From Microbacterium sp. SY138 (GTDB lineage Bacteria > Actinomycetota > Actinomycetes > Actinomycetales > Microbacteriaceae), in assembly GCF_039729145.1 (NCBI RefSeq), contig NZ_CP155793.1:1178001-1242000 (forward strand): 64,000 nt of DNA, written 5' to 3'. The notes under the pieces were generated by a model. That model had not been told where the DNA came from, ran no database searches, and saw nothing but the letters and a program-made list of their open reading frames with translations. The position numbers and the translations under genes are program-made. Positions 19,406 through 28,231 of this stretch are shown here, in pieces (the stretch's first letter is position 1; each line of letters starts with the position of its first letter).

Positions 19406-21036
19406 TCGTTTTCCTTTCGCTGTTCACGCACCATCTCGACGACCTCTTCGTACTTGGGCGAGTTCATGAAGTTGTCGACCGACACATGGACCGAGTTCGG
19501 CGACTTCGCCTCTGCGCGCTCGGTGAGCTGCTGCTGCGTGATCACCACGTCGGCTGTTCCGTCGAGGTTCGCGATCGCCTGGTTGGTGACCGTGATGTCC
19601 TCGATGCCGGCCTTCTTGAGCTTGTTGCGCAGCACGCTGGCGCCCATGGCGGACGAGCCCATGCCGGCGTCGCAGGCGAACACGATGCGCTCGATCGGCG
19701 CGGCGGCGATCACTGTCGTGCTCGCGGCGGCAGCGGCCTCGGGGGACGAGGTCGCGGTCGACGTGCGCAGCGCGTCCATCGCGGCCGACGACTTGCCCTT
19801 GTTCGCCTCGGTCTGGGCGATCGCGTCACCGAAGGCGTCACCCTCGGCCTCCAGATCGCGCTTGCGGGAGGCACGCAGGATCACACCGGTGATGAGGAAG
19901 GTGACGGTGGCGGCGATGATCACCGACAGGTACACGACCAGCAGGTTGCCGACGCCCGGTCCGATGGCAGCCGCGGTCACGGCGATGATGCTTCCCGGTG
20001 CGGCCGGGAATGCCAGGCCGCCGCCGAGGACCATGTTCGTGGTGACACCGGCCGCGCCACCCGCGATGAGGGCCAGGATCGTGGTCGGCTTGCTCAGCGC
20101 GTACGGGAAGTAGATCTCGTGGATGCCACCGAAGAACTGGATGATCGCCGCACCCGGTGCGGAGGCCTTCGCCGCGCCGACGCCGAAGAACGTGAAGGCG
20201 AGCAGCAGGCCGAGGCCGGGGCCGGGGTTCGCCTCGATGAGGAAGAGGATCGACTTGCCGGTCTCCGCCGCCTGCTCGATCCCGAGCGGGGTGAAGACGC
20301 CGTGGTTGATGGCGTTGTTCAGGAACAGCACCTTCGCCGGCTCGACGATGATCGACACCAGCGGCAGCAGGTTCAGCGAGACGAGCCAGTCGACAGCGCC
20401 GCCGAGGACGGTACTGATGCCGAGCATGACGGGACCGAACGCGAAGAAGCCGACGATCGCGAGGAGCATGCCGAGGATGCCGGCGGAGAAGTTGTTCACC
20501 AGCATCTCGAAACCGGGACGGATCTTGCCCTCCCACAGCCGGTCCATCTGCTTGGTGATCCACGCGGCGACCGGGCCCATGATCATGGCGCCCAGGAACA
20601 TCGGGATGTTGGTGCCGACGATCACGCCGACGGTGGCGATGGTGGCCACCACGCCGCCGCGCTCGCCGTAGACCATGCGGCCGGCCGTGTTCGCGATGAG
20701 CAGTGGAAGCAGGTACGTGACCATCGGTCCGACGAGGCCGACGTAGGCGAGGATGTTCCCGTTGTCGCCCTCGGCGACCGCGGTCATGGCACCCTGCCAC
20801 CCGATGATGGCGGAGTCGCCGCCCCCGCCGATGATCTCGGACACGCCGACCCAGTGCCAGCCGAACGGGCTGTCCGCGCCGAAGAACCCGGCCGGGATGA
20901 AGAGCATCGTGATGAAGCCCCAGGCGATGAAGGCCGCGATGTTGGGCATGATCATGCCCGAGAGGAATGTGCCGAAGCGCTGCACTCCTACGCGGAGGCC
21001 GCCGGGTTTCGTGGCGGCAGGTGACGTCGTCGTCAT
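19402..21036 (-). CDS. mtlA: PTS mannitol-specific EIICB transporter
   Basis: 544 residues. An N-terminal IIC membrane domain (about 15-390, with GTFLSGMIMPNIAAFIAWG and the GGIHEIYFPYAL substrate-site motif) imports mannitol. An Ala/Ser-rich linker leads to a IIB domain (about 455-544) with phosphocysteine motif VFACDAGMGSSAMGAS. IIA is separate (mtlF), so this is the split CB + A layout. It lies downstream of ptsI with an ATGA overlap. Confidence 0.95.
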   Translation of the reverse strand: MTTTSPAATKPGGLRVGVQRFGTFLSGMIMPNIAAFIAWGFITMLFIPAGFFGADSPFGWHWVGVSEIIGGGGDSAIIGWQGAMTAVAEGDNGNILAYVGLVGPMVTYLLPLLIANTAGRMVYGERGGVVATIATVGVIVGTNIPMFLGAMIMGPVAAWITKQMDRLWEGKIRPGFEMLVNNFSAGILGMLLAIVGFFAFGPVMLGISTVLGGAVDWLVSLNLLPLVSIIVEPAKVLFLNNAINHGVFTPLGIEQAAETGKSILFLIEANPGPGLGLLLAFTFFGVGAAKASAPGAAIIQFFGGIHEIYFPYALSKPTTILALIAGGAAGVTTNMVLGGGLAFPAAPGSIIAVTAAAIGPGVGNLLVVYLSVIIAATVTFLITGVILRASRKRDLEAEGDAFGDAIAQTEANKGKSSAAMDALRTSTATSSPEAAAAASTTVIAAAPIERIVFACDAGMGSSAMGASVLRNKLKKAGIEDITVTNQAIANLDGTADVVITQQQLTERAEAKSPNSVHVSVDNFMNSPKYEEVVEMVREQRKENE

Positions 21037-22718
21037 GATGTCGTCTCTTTCTTGTGGAGGGGGAGTTCCGCGGCGAGCGTCGCCACGGCGGTTCGGGCGG
21101 AGGAGGCATCGTCGGCAGCCAGGGCGGCCTGGGCGAGGCTCCGCGCCTCGGACGGGGTGCGCTCGGACAGCGCGTGTCGTACGTCGGCGAGGGCCGACGG
21201 TGCCATCGAGAGGCTGGTCGCGCCGAGCCCGACCAGCACCACGGCGAGGAGAGGGTCGGCCGCGGCCTCGCCGCAGATCCCGACGGGCTTGCCGAGACGT
21301 GCGCCCGCATCGCCGACCTCGCGCACCAGGCGCAGGACGGCGGGGTGCCAGGGGTCCTGGAAGCCGGCGACCGAGCCGAGCATGCGGTCGGCAGCCATCG
21401 TGTACTGCGTGAGGTCGTTGGTACCGATCGACGCGAAGTCCGCATGGGCGAGCACGCGGTCGGCGAGCAGGGCGCTCGCCGGGATCTCGACCATGACGCC
21501 GGCGGTCTTCAGCCCGTATTCCCGAGCGAGGCCGGTGAAGTAGATCGTCTCCTCGACCGTCGCCACCATGGGGGCCATCACCCAGAGGTCCGCCTCCGTC
21601 TGGGCGTCGGCTTCCGCAAGCGCGGTGAGCTGCTCGCGCAGGATGTCCTCGCTCGCCCGCAGCGCCCGCAGGCCCCGAAGACCGAGAGCCGGGTTCTCCT
21701 CGTGCGCGTCGTTGAGGAACGCCAGCGGCTTGTCGGCGCCCGCATCCAGCATCCGGACCACGACCTTCTTGCCGGGGAACGCCGCCAGCAGTTCGCGATA
21801 CGACTGGCGCTGCTGCGCGATGGTGGGTGCCTGCGCCGAGGACAGGAACAGGAACTCGGTGCGGAACAGCCCGACGCCCTCGGCCCCCCGAACGACCGCA
21901 TCGGCCGCGTCTGCAGGCTTCCCCAGATTCGCGAGCAGCGCGACAGGCGTGCCGTCGGCGAGAGCGCCGGGAGTGGGTGGGGCCGCGTCGGCCGACTGGC
22001 GAGCGGCTGCGCGCTCCGTGGCTCGGGCCTTCTCGTCATCCGTCGGTTCGCGTGTGACGACGCCGCTGGCCGCGTCGACGATCACGGTCTCGCCGGTGGT
22101 GAGCATCTCGCCGTCGGCGACTCCGACGATCGCGACGATGCCTTTCTCCCGCGCGAGGATCGCGGTGTGGGATGTCGGGCCGCCATCGGTGGTGATCAGC
22201 GCGAGCACCTGGTCCAGATCGAGGAGCGCCGTGTCGGCGGGGGCGAGGTCGCGCGCGACCAGGACGAACGGGTGTCCCGGGTTCGGAACGCCGGGGGCGT
22301 CGACGCCGCGGAGGCGGGCGAGCACGCGCTGCGCGATGTCGTCGAGGTCGGCTGCGCGCTCGCCGAGGTAGCCGCCGACGGCTTCGAGCGTGGCGCGGAA
22401 TCCGGCAAATGCATCGTGCACAGCCCATTCGGCCGTCGCGCCTGCGTCGATCCGGCTGTCGACCTCGTCCTGGAGGGTCGGGTCCTCGGCGATCATGGCC
22501 TGGGCCTCGAGCACCTCCTGCGCGGATCCGCCGGCGGCCTCGCCCCGTTCGTTCAGCTCGTTCGCAACGGTGGAGACGGCGTCGCGGACTCGGGCGCGTT
22601 CCGCATCAGCACCCGCGGTGCTGGGTGTGTTCTCCGGAGCGGGCATCGCCTCGGCCATGCGGACGATCGGCCCCTGGGCGACCCCGAGACCGATCCCCAC
22701 TCCCCGGAGCTCGCTCAT
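21033..22718 (-). CDS. ptsI: Phosphoenolpyruvate-protein phosphotransferase (EI)
   Basis: The 561-residue general PTS enzyme moves phosphate from PEP to HPr. The active-site His is in GGPTSHTAILAREKG; the PEP-binding domain shows FRTEFLFLS, MLDAGADKPL and SIGTNDLTQYTMA. The frame is open far upstream, but the ATG at 22718 overlaps the ptsH stop and gives the normal length. Location inside the mannitol operon links general PTS supply to mannitol induction, unless internal promoters exist. Confidence 0.95.
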   Translation of the reverse strand: MSELRGVGIGLGVAQGPIVRMAEAMPAPENTPSTAGADAERARVRDAVSTVANELNERGEAAGGSAQEVLEAQAMIAEDPTLQDEVDSRIDAGATAEWAVHDAFAGFRATLEAVGGYLGERAADLDDIAQRVLARLRGVDAPGVPNPGHPFVLVARDLAPADTALLDLDQVLALITTDGGPTSHTAILAREKGIVAIVGVADGEMLTTGETVIVDAASGVVTREPTDDEKARATERAAARQSADAAPPTPGALADGTPVALLANLGKPADAADAVVRGAEGVGLFRTEFLFLSSAQAPTIAQQRQSYRELLAAFPGKKVVVRMLDAGADKPLAFLNDAHEENPALGLRGLRALRASEDILREQLTALAEADAQTEADLWVMAPMVATVEETIYFTGLAREYGLKTAGVMVEIPASALLADRVLAHADFASIGTNDLTQYTMAADRMLGSVAGFQDPWHPAVLRLVREVGDAGARLGKPVGICGEAAADPLLAVVLVGLGATSLSMAPSALADVRHALSERTPSEARSLAQAALAADDASSARTAVATLAAELPLHKKETTS

Positions 22719-22993
22719 GCGGACTCCTGATCGTGGTCGGTGGTGAGGAGTTCGGTGAGCGTGTCGAGTACGTTCTCGGCGCCCTCGCCGTCGGCCGTGA
22801 GCGTCACGTAGTCGCCGTGCTCGACGGCCAGGGCGATGACCCCGAGGATGCTCGCCGCGTTGACCGGCTTGCCCGAGTCCTTGGCGATCGTCACGGCGAT
22901 GCCGGAATCCTTCGCGGCCTGCGCGAAGAGCTTCGCGGGGCGGGCGTGCAATCCGTGCGAGGAGCCGATCCGAACGGTGCGGGTGGCGGTCAT
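22715..22993 (-). CDS. ptsH: Phosphocarrier protein HPr
   Basis: 92 residues. SSHGLHARPAKLF has the phosphorylated His, and NAASILGVIAL has Ser at the position equivalent to Ser46 of Gram-positive HPr (I see no HPr kinase here). It overlaps both neighbours by ATGA. A second HPr-family gene lies at 25408-25671. Confidence 0.95.
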   Translation of the reverse strand: MTATRTVRIGSSHGLHARPAKLFAQAAKDSGIAVTIAKDSGKPVNAASILGVIALAVEHGDYVTLTADGEGAENVLDTLTELLTTDHDQESA

Positions 22994-23307
22994 GATGTTC
23001 CTTTCGGGGTTTCGCCGGCGGCGGCGAGGATCGATAGGGCGAGGTCGAGCGTGCGCGAGCCGTCGAGATCGGCGAAGACGTCGTCCGGAAGCACCGCGAC
23101 GGGCGCGCGCGCACCTTCGCGGATGGCGTCGAGGCGGTCGCTCAGATGAGGGCCGACGAGGACGAGGTCATGGTCGGATCCGGCGACGGAGCTCTCCATG
23201 CCGGCCGCCGCGTCCCAATCGAGACCGGCCGCGGCTGCCGCACGGCGGAGCCGCTGCGCGACGAACGTGCTCGATGCTCCCGCACCGCACACCACGAGAA
23301 TCCTCAT
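22990..23307 (-). CDS. Orphan PTS IIB protein (lactose/cellobiose-type)
   Basis: 105 residues. MRILVVCGAGASSTFVAQRL is the P-loop with phosphocysteine of the lactose/cellobiose IIB family; DLVLVGPHLSDRLDAI follows as in those proteins. MtlA already has its own IIB, and no matching IIC or IIA is nearby, so this one may serve a distant transporter or act as a regulatory phosphate acceptor, for example signalling to the MtlR-type regulator. The ATG at 23307 follows GGAAGGGTGGG. It is the first gene of the operon. Confidence 0.82.
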   Translation of the reverse strand: MRILVVCGAGASSTFVAQRLRRAAAAAGLDWDAAAGMESSVAGSDHDLVLVGPHLSDRLDAIREGARAPVAVLPDDVFADLDGSRTLDLALSILAAAGETPKGTS

Positions 23308-23370
23308 CGATGCCCACCCTTCCTGAGAACAGTCTGGGAACGGTGGAGGGGTGCGCGCCAACACGTTCCT

Positions 23371-23386
23371 TTCCGCCCCTGCGGAA
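23371..23386. promoter_or_regulatory. Inverted repeat TTCCGC-CCCT-GCGGAA between mtlR and the mtl operon
   Basis: A perfect 6-bp inverted repeat, followed by another TTCCGCC at 23394-23400. It sits between divergent mannitol-operon and regulator genes and is the best operator candidate there. No experimental motif is available to me for comparison. Confidence 0.4.
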
Positions 23387-23473
23387 CAGGCCCTTCCGCC
23401 CGAGGGCGCCGGGCACCTGACATCATGGAGAACACGTCGAGACAGTGCGGTCAGCACGCGGAAGGGGAGGATC

Positions 23474-25396
23474 ATGTCGCGCCAGCGCCAGGACCAGCTC
23501 CTCGCGGCGTTGCTGCGCCAGGAGGGGTGGGCGACGGCGGCGAGCCTCGCCGACCTGATGGGCGTCACCCCGCGCAGCATCCGCTCCTATGTCGCGGCGC
23601 TGAACGCCCGCACGCCCGGGGCCGCGGTGATCGAGTCGGGTCCTGCGGGCTACCGCGCCGGATCCGGCGCCCGTGGCGCGCTGCGGATGCGCCAGACGGG
23701 GGATTCCGCCCCCCGCGACCGTCTGCACACGCTTGTGCGGCTCCTGCTCGACGAGCACGGAGGCATCGACGTGTTCGACACCGCCGAGGATCTGCACGTC
23801 AGCGAGGCGACGCTCGAAGCGGACCTGGTGCGCGTGCGGGGTCTGCTCGACGGCACGGACCTCGTGCTCGAGCGCGAGCGCGAGACCGTGCGACTGCGCG
23901 GCAACGAGACGGCGCAGCGCCGCCTGCTCAGCAGGCTCGCCCACGACGAGATGGACGACGCCTCGTTCCATCCGGAGACATTCCGTCGGGCGCTCTCCGG
24001 ATCGGCGGTGGCCGCCAGCGCGGTCGGGCCGTTCAAGTCCGCGCTCGTGCGCGAACTCGGTGAGCTCGGCTACTACGTGAACGAGCTCGCGATCTCCGAT
24101 GTGCTGCTGCACATCGCGATCGCCGCCGAGCGGGTCGCCGCTGGACACACCCTCGAATCGACCCCGGCCGGCACCCGCGAGGAGATCCCGCGCGTCGGGA
24201 CCGTCATCGCCCGCCTCGCCTTCGAGCATTTCTCCGTGGTCCTCGGCGAGGGGGACAGCGGTCATCTCGCATCCCTCGTGCTCACCCGCATCGTCGCGCC
24301 GGGCGAGGACGCGACGCGTGAGGTCGCCCGCAGCGGCGTGGATCCGGGAGTCGAGGCCGCGGTACGCGCGGAGATCGCCCGAGCGGCGGAGGACTTCCAG
24401 GTCGACCTCGTCGACGAGACCTTCGTGCTGCGTCTCGCCCTGCACGTGCAGAATCTGCTGCGCCGCGCCGAGGAGAGCGCGCTCACCCGCAATCCGCTCA
24501 CCCGGTCGCTGAAGACGACGTACCCGATGATCTTCGAGGTGGCCGTCTCGATCGCCAGCGGCCTGCACGACCGGGTCGGCACACCCATCCACGACGACGA
24601 GATCGCCTACATCGCCATGCACGTGGGTGGGCGTCTCGAACGCAGCCGCAAGGCCGAGTCGATCCTCACCGCCACCATCGTCTGCCCGGGCTATCACGAG
24701 TTGCATGAGCTGCTCCGCTCCAGCGTCGACCGCTCTCTGGGATCGGCGATCGAGGTCACGACCGTCGTGACCAACGTCGACCCCGACTGGGCGTCCTTCG
24801 ACACCGACCTCGTGCTCAGCACGATCGAACCGGGGTCGTCCGGCGACCGATTCGTGCGCATCCAGCCGTTCCTGACCGACGCCGACGTCGACCGGATCCA
24901 GCAGGCGGCCGCTCGGGTGCGCCGGGGGCGCCGTCTCACGCGCCTCCGTGGGGAACTCGCCCGCTACTTCCTCGCCGACGCGTACGTGTTCCCGCTTCCC
25001 GATGAGGGGGAGGAGGCGATCATCCGTCGTCTCGGCGGTCTCCTGGTGCAGGCCGGCCTGATCGGCGAGGACTACGTCGAGAACACCATCGTGCGCGAGC
25101 GGATGTCGTCGACGGCGTTCACCGATGCACTCGCCGTCCCCCACGCACTCCAGATGACCGCCACCCGCACCGCGATCGCCATCGGCGTCGCGGACGGCTC
25201 AGCGGCCTGGGGTGGCGGACGCGTGCAGGTCGTCGCGCTCGCCGCGTTCAGCGAGAGCGATCGTGCGGCGTTCCAGACCGTGTTCGAGCAGCTCGTCGAG
25301 GTGTTCAGCGAACGCGAGAGCGTGCAGCGGATCGTCCGGAAGGGAACGACGTTCGAGGCGTTCCTCGACGAGCTCGTCGCTGTGATCGACGGCTGA
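23474..25396 (+). CDS. mtlR: MtlR-type PTS-regulated transcriptional activator
   Basis: 640 residues: DeoR-type HTH at the N-terminus (AASLADLMGVTPRSIRSYV), a second HTH-like region (about 75-150), two PRD domains (second: IHDDEIAYIAMHVGGRLE, with phosphorylatable His), an IIB-like domain (ATIVCPGYHE, Cys present) and a IIA-like domain (LAVPHALQM, His present). This matches MtlR/BglG-family regulators controlled by PTS phosphorylation. GGGAGGATC precedes the ATG. It diverges from the mannitol operon, which it presumably controls. Confidence 0.88.
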   Translation: MSRQRQDQLLAALLRQEGWATAASLADLMGVTPRSIRSYVAALNARTPGAAVIESGPAGYRAGSGARGALRMRQTGDSAPRDRLHTLVRLLLDEHGGIDVFDTAEDLHVSEATLEADLVRVRGLLDGTDLVLERERETVRLRGNETAQRRLLSRLAHDEMDDASFHPETFRRALSGSAVAASAVGPFKSALVRELGELGYYVNELAISDVLLHIAIAAERVAAGHTLESTPAGTREEIPRVGTVIARLAFEHFSVVLGEGDSGHLASLVLTRIVAPGEDATREVARSGVDPGVEAAVRAEIARAAEDFQVDLVDETFVLRLALHVQNLLRRAEESALTRNPLTRSLKTTYPMIFEVAVSIASGLHDRVGTPIHDDEIAYIAMHVGGRLERSRKAESILTATIVCPGYHELHELLRSSVDRSLGSAIEVTTVVTNVDPDWASFDTDLVLSTIEPGSSGDRFVRIQPFLTDADVDRIQQAAARVRRGRRLTRLRGELARYFLADAYVFPLPDEGEEAIIRRLGGLLVQAGLIGEDYVENTIVRERMSSTAFTDALAVPHALQMTATRTAIAIGVADGSAAWGGGRVQVVALAAFSESDRAAFQTVFEQLVEVFSERESVQRIVRKGTTFEAFLDELVAVIDG

Positions 25397-25407
25397 CGGC
25401 GCAGCGG

Positions 25408-25671
25408 TCACCCGCGGGGAGCGAGTACCTCCGCGAGCTGGTCGAGAACGGCCTCCGCCGTCGCGGAGGGCGCCGTCTCGATCACCACGGAGTCCCCGGA
25501 GGCGATCCCCAGGTCCATGACCGCCAGCACGCTCGTCAGATCGACGGTCGTGCCGTCGGCCGTGCGCAGGGTGACCGGAGCCTCGTGCGACTGCGCGAGT
25601 CGCACGAGCTCGGCCACCGGACGCGCGTGAACCCCGTTGTGCGCGCTGACGATGAGGCGTCGGACCGGCAT
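25408..25671 (-). CDS. Second HPr-family phosphocarrier protein
   Basis: 87 residues. SAHNGVHARPVAELVRL retains the HPr phospho-His motif, and DLTSVLAVMDLGI aligns with the Ser46 region. It begins 2 nt after the phosphohexomutase stop, so it is probably the third gene of the PNP-mutase operon rather than of the mannitol operon. No clear Shine-Dalgarno is visible, suggesting translational coupling. It converges on mtlR with 11 nt between stops. It could feed another EII system or act as a regulator. Confidence 0.88.
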   Translation of the reverse strand: MPVRRLIVSAHNGVHARPVAELVRLAQSHEAPVTLRTADGTTVDLTSVLAVMDLGIASGDSVVIETAPSATAEAVLDQLAEVLAPRG

Positions 25672-25673
25672 GC

Positions 25674-27344
25674 TCAGGAGCGTTCGTCGAGGAGGGCGCG
25701 GACGCCCGCTTCGAGCTCCGCGACGGCGTCACGTGCGCTCTCGGCCGACTCCGCCCTCGCATCGATGTAGACCTTCAGCTTGGGCTCGGTCCCGCTGGGG
25801 CGCACGATCACACGGGAGCCGTCGCCGAGACGGTACCGCAGCACGTCTCCGGAGGGCTGACCCGGTGCGGCCTGCAGCAGGTCCTCGGCCGAGGCGATCG
25901 ATCGGCCGCCGATGTGCGTCGGCGGGAGTGTGCGCAGCGCGAGCATCACGGAGCCGATGACGGCGAGGTCCTCGACCCGCACCGACACCTGACCGCTCGC
26001 GAAATGCCCGTACGTCTCACCCAGCTCGTCGAGCAGATCGACGAGCGTGGCTCCGCGATCGCGGGCCTCGGCGGCGAGGCCGAGGATGGCGACGGCCGCC
26101 GACACCCCGTCCTTGTCGCGCACGGTCTCCGGATTCACGAGGTAGCCGAGAGCCTCTTCGAAGCCGAAGACGATACCCGGTGCCCGGGAGATCCATTTGA
26201 AGCCGGTGAGGGTCTCGTGGAAGTCCAACCCGTGATGCGCGGCGACGGCGCCGAGGCCGGGGGAGGAGACGAGAGAGCAGGCGAGCGAGGCGCCCGGTGT
26301 GCCGACCGCCGCGCGTGCGGCTCTCGCGCCGAGCAGGAGACCGACCTCGTTGCCGGTGAGACGACGCCAGCCGTCGGGGGCGGAGTCGTCGGGGACCGCG
26401 ACGGCCAGTCGATCCGCATCGGGGTCGTTCGCCAGGATGAAGTCGGCCTTCACCCGCCGGGCTCGCGCGAACGCGAGATCCATCGCCCCCGGTTCCTCCG
26501 GATTCGGGAACGACACGGTGCGGAACGTGGCGTCGGGGGTGAGCTGCTCGTCGACGACGAACGGCTGCGGGTATCCCGCTTCCTTGACGATGCGGGACAG
26601 CGTCTCCCAGCCGACCCCGTGCATCGCGGTGTACACCCACCGCATCCCGGTCGTCCCGGCGGGTGCTGGCGCCACGGCCACGGTTGCCGCGATGTAGGCT
26701 TCGACGACCTCTTCGCCGGCCGTCTCATACTCGGTGGAGCGCGGCAACGTGGTGATGGAGCCCGCGTCGGCGATGCGCTGGATGTGCGCGGCGATCTCGG
26801 CGTCCGCCGGGGCGACGATCTGGGATCCCTGGTCGGCGCCACCGAGGTACACCTTGTAGCCGTTGTCGTTCGGCGGGTTGTGGCTCGCCGTCACCATCAC
26901 GCCGGCATCGGCGCCGAAGTGGCGCACGGCGAAGGCGAGGACGGGCGTCGGGAGCAGGCGGGGAAGCAGGATCGCCCGCAGACCGGCTCCGGCGAACAGC
27001 TCGGCGGAGTCCGTCGCGAACACGCGGGAGTTCCGGCGCCCGTCGTAGCCGATCACGACCGTCGGGGTCGCGCCGTGCGACTTCTCGCGCAGGTAGGCGG
27101 CGAAGCCGGCTGCGGCCTGGCCGACGAGAACCCGGTTCATCCGGTTGCTGCCGGCGCCGAGTTCGCCGCGGAGACCCGCGGTTCCGAAGGCGAGGCGAGT
27201 GCGGAAGCGGTCGTCGAGGTCGGCGACGGCCTCTCGGTCGCCGGCGGCGGCACGTGTGATCACGCCGGCCAGCTCGTCGCGCGTCTGCGGATCGGGGTCC
27301 TGTCGCAACCAGGCGCGGGCCTGGGCGAGCCGCTCGTCGCTCAC
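25674..27344 (-). CDS. Phosphohexomutase (phosphomannomutase/phosphoglucomutase family)
   Basis: 556 residues. Family motifs are in order: RLAFGTAGLRGELG at the start, VTASHNPPNDNGYK (catalytic phosphoserine), NDPDADRLAVAV (Mg site), FEEALGYLV (sugar specificity loop) and RPSGTEPKLKVYID (phosphate site). It corresponds to M. tuberculosis pmmB. Being co-transcribed with PNP (GTGA overlap), it may act as phosphopentomutase on ribose-1-phosphate, like the PGM2-type subfamily; substrate is not decided by sequence. Confidence 0.9.
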   Translation of the reverse strand: MSDERLAQARAWLRQDPDPQTRDELAGVITRAAAGDREAVADLDDRFRTRLAFGTAGLRGELGAGSNRMNRVLVGQAAAGFAAYLREKSHGATPTVVIGYDGRRNSRVFATDSAELFAGAGLRAILLPRLLPTPVLAFAVRHFGADAGVMVTASHNPPNDNGYKVYLGGADQGSQIVAPADAEIAAHIQRIADAGSITTLPRSTEYETAGEEVVEAYIAATVAVAPAPAGTTGMRWVYTAMHGVGWETLSRIVKEAGYPQPFVVDEQLTPDATFRTVSFPNPEEPGAMDLAFARARRVKADFILANDPDADRLAVAVPDDSAPDGWRRLTGNEVGLLLGARAARAAVGTPGASLACSLVSSPGLGAVAAHHGLDFHETLTGFKWISRAPGIVFGFEEALGYLVNPETVRDKDGVSAAVAILGLAAEARDRGATLVDLLDELGETYGHFASGQVSVRVEDLAVIGSVMLALRTLPPTHIGGRSIASAEDLLQAAPGQPSGDVLRYRLGDGSRVIVRPSGTEPKLKVYIDARAESAESARDAVAELEAGVRALLDERS

Positions 27345-28174
27345 AGGGCCTCGACCACCCTGGCCAGAAGCGCGGAGATCACCGGTTCGGCCTCGCGCCC
27401 GGCCTCGATCACCTCGGCATGGCTGAGCGGTGTCTGCTGGATACCGGCGGCGAGGTTGGTGATGAGCGAGAACCCGAGGATCTCCATGCCGGCCTCGCGG
27501 GCGGCGATCGCCTCGAGCGCGGTCGACATGCCCACGATGTGGCCACCGATGTGCTTCGCCATCTGCACCTCCGCCGGCGTCTCGTAGTGGGGGCCGCGGA
27601 ACTGCGTGTAGACGCCCTCGTCGAGCATCGGGTCGATCGTCCGGGAAATCTCGCGCAGACGCTTCGAGTAGAGGTCGGTGAGGTCGACGAACGTGGCGCC
27701 TTCGAGCGGAGAGTCGGCGGTGAGGTTGATGTGGTCGCTGATGAGCACGGGCTGACCGGGCGTCCACGTCTCGCGGATGCCGCCGGCGCCGTTCGTGAGC
27801 ACCATGATCTTGGCGCCCGTCGCGGCGGCGGTGCGCACGCTGTGCACGACACGGCGCACACCGTGGGCTTCGTAGTAGTGGGTGCGCGCACCGATGACGA
27901 GGACGTTCTTGCCGTCGGGGGTGCGGATGCTGCGCAGCGTACCGACGTGTCCTTCGAGCGCGGGCTTGGAGAAGCCGGTGACCTCGGTCGCGGGGATCGT
28001 CGCCACGGTCTCGCCGATGATGTCCGCGGCCTTGCCCCAGCCGCTGCCGAGGGTGAGGGCGATGTCGTGCTTCTCGACGCCGGTCAGACGGGCGATGTCG
28101 GCGGCGGCCTGTGCGGCGACCTCGAACGGGTTCGCGGTCGGGTCGTCGAGGGGGTTGCTGTGCGTTTCGGGCAT
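27341..28174 (-). CDS. punA: Purine nucleoside phosphorylase (trimeric class)
   Basis: 277 residues. It cleaves inosine and guanosine with phosphate. Signatures: LTLGSGWGKAAD (phosphate binding), EGHVGTLRSI, GARTHYYEAHGV, VLTNGAGGI, GPHYETPAE and GMSTALEAIAAREAGM. It completes the purine route begun by adenosine deaminase. TAGAGT 6 nt before the ATG indicates a leaderless message. Confidence 0.95.
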   Translation of the reverse strand: MPETHSNPLDDPTANPFEVAAQAAADIARLTGVEKHDIALTLGSGWGKAADIIGETVATIPATEVTGFSKPALEGHVGTLRSIRTPDGKNVLVIGARTHYYEAHGVRRVVHSVRTAAATGAKIMVLTNGAGGIRETWTPGQPVLISDHINLTADSPLEGATFVDLTDLYSKRLREISRTIDPMLDEGVYTQFRGPHYETPAEVQMAKHIGGHIVGMSTALEAIAAREAGMEILGFSLITNLAAGIQQTPLSHAEVIEAGREAEPVISALLARVVEAL

Positions 28175-28180
28175 GGATCC

Positions 28181-28186
28181 ACTCTA
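28181..28186 (-). promoter_or_regulatory. -10 hexamer TAGAGT for the PNP operon
   Basis: It ends 6 nt before the PNP ATG at 28174. Confidence 0.5.
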
Positions 28187-28218
28187 GGAAGGTGCAGGCT
28201 CGGGTGCCAGGATTGCGC

Positions 28219-28224
28219 GAGAAT
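28219..28224 (+). promoter_or_regulatory. -10 hexamer GAGAAT for lpdA
   Basis: GAGAAT is 7 nt before the ATG at 28232. The first base departs from TANNNT, so confidence is lower. Confidence 0.35.
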
Positions 28225-28231
28225 GGATTCC

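Noticed and set aside
20123..20671. Plus-strand frame of 182 codons opposite mtlA
   Set aside because: Antisense shadow; Pro/Ser/Thr-rich and without motifs, fully inside mtlA.
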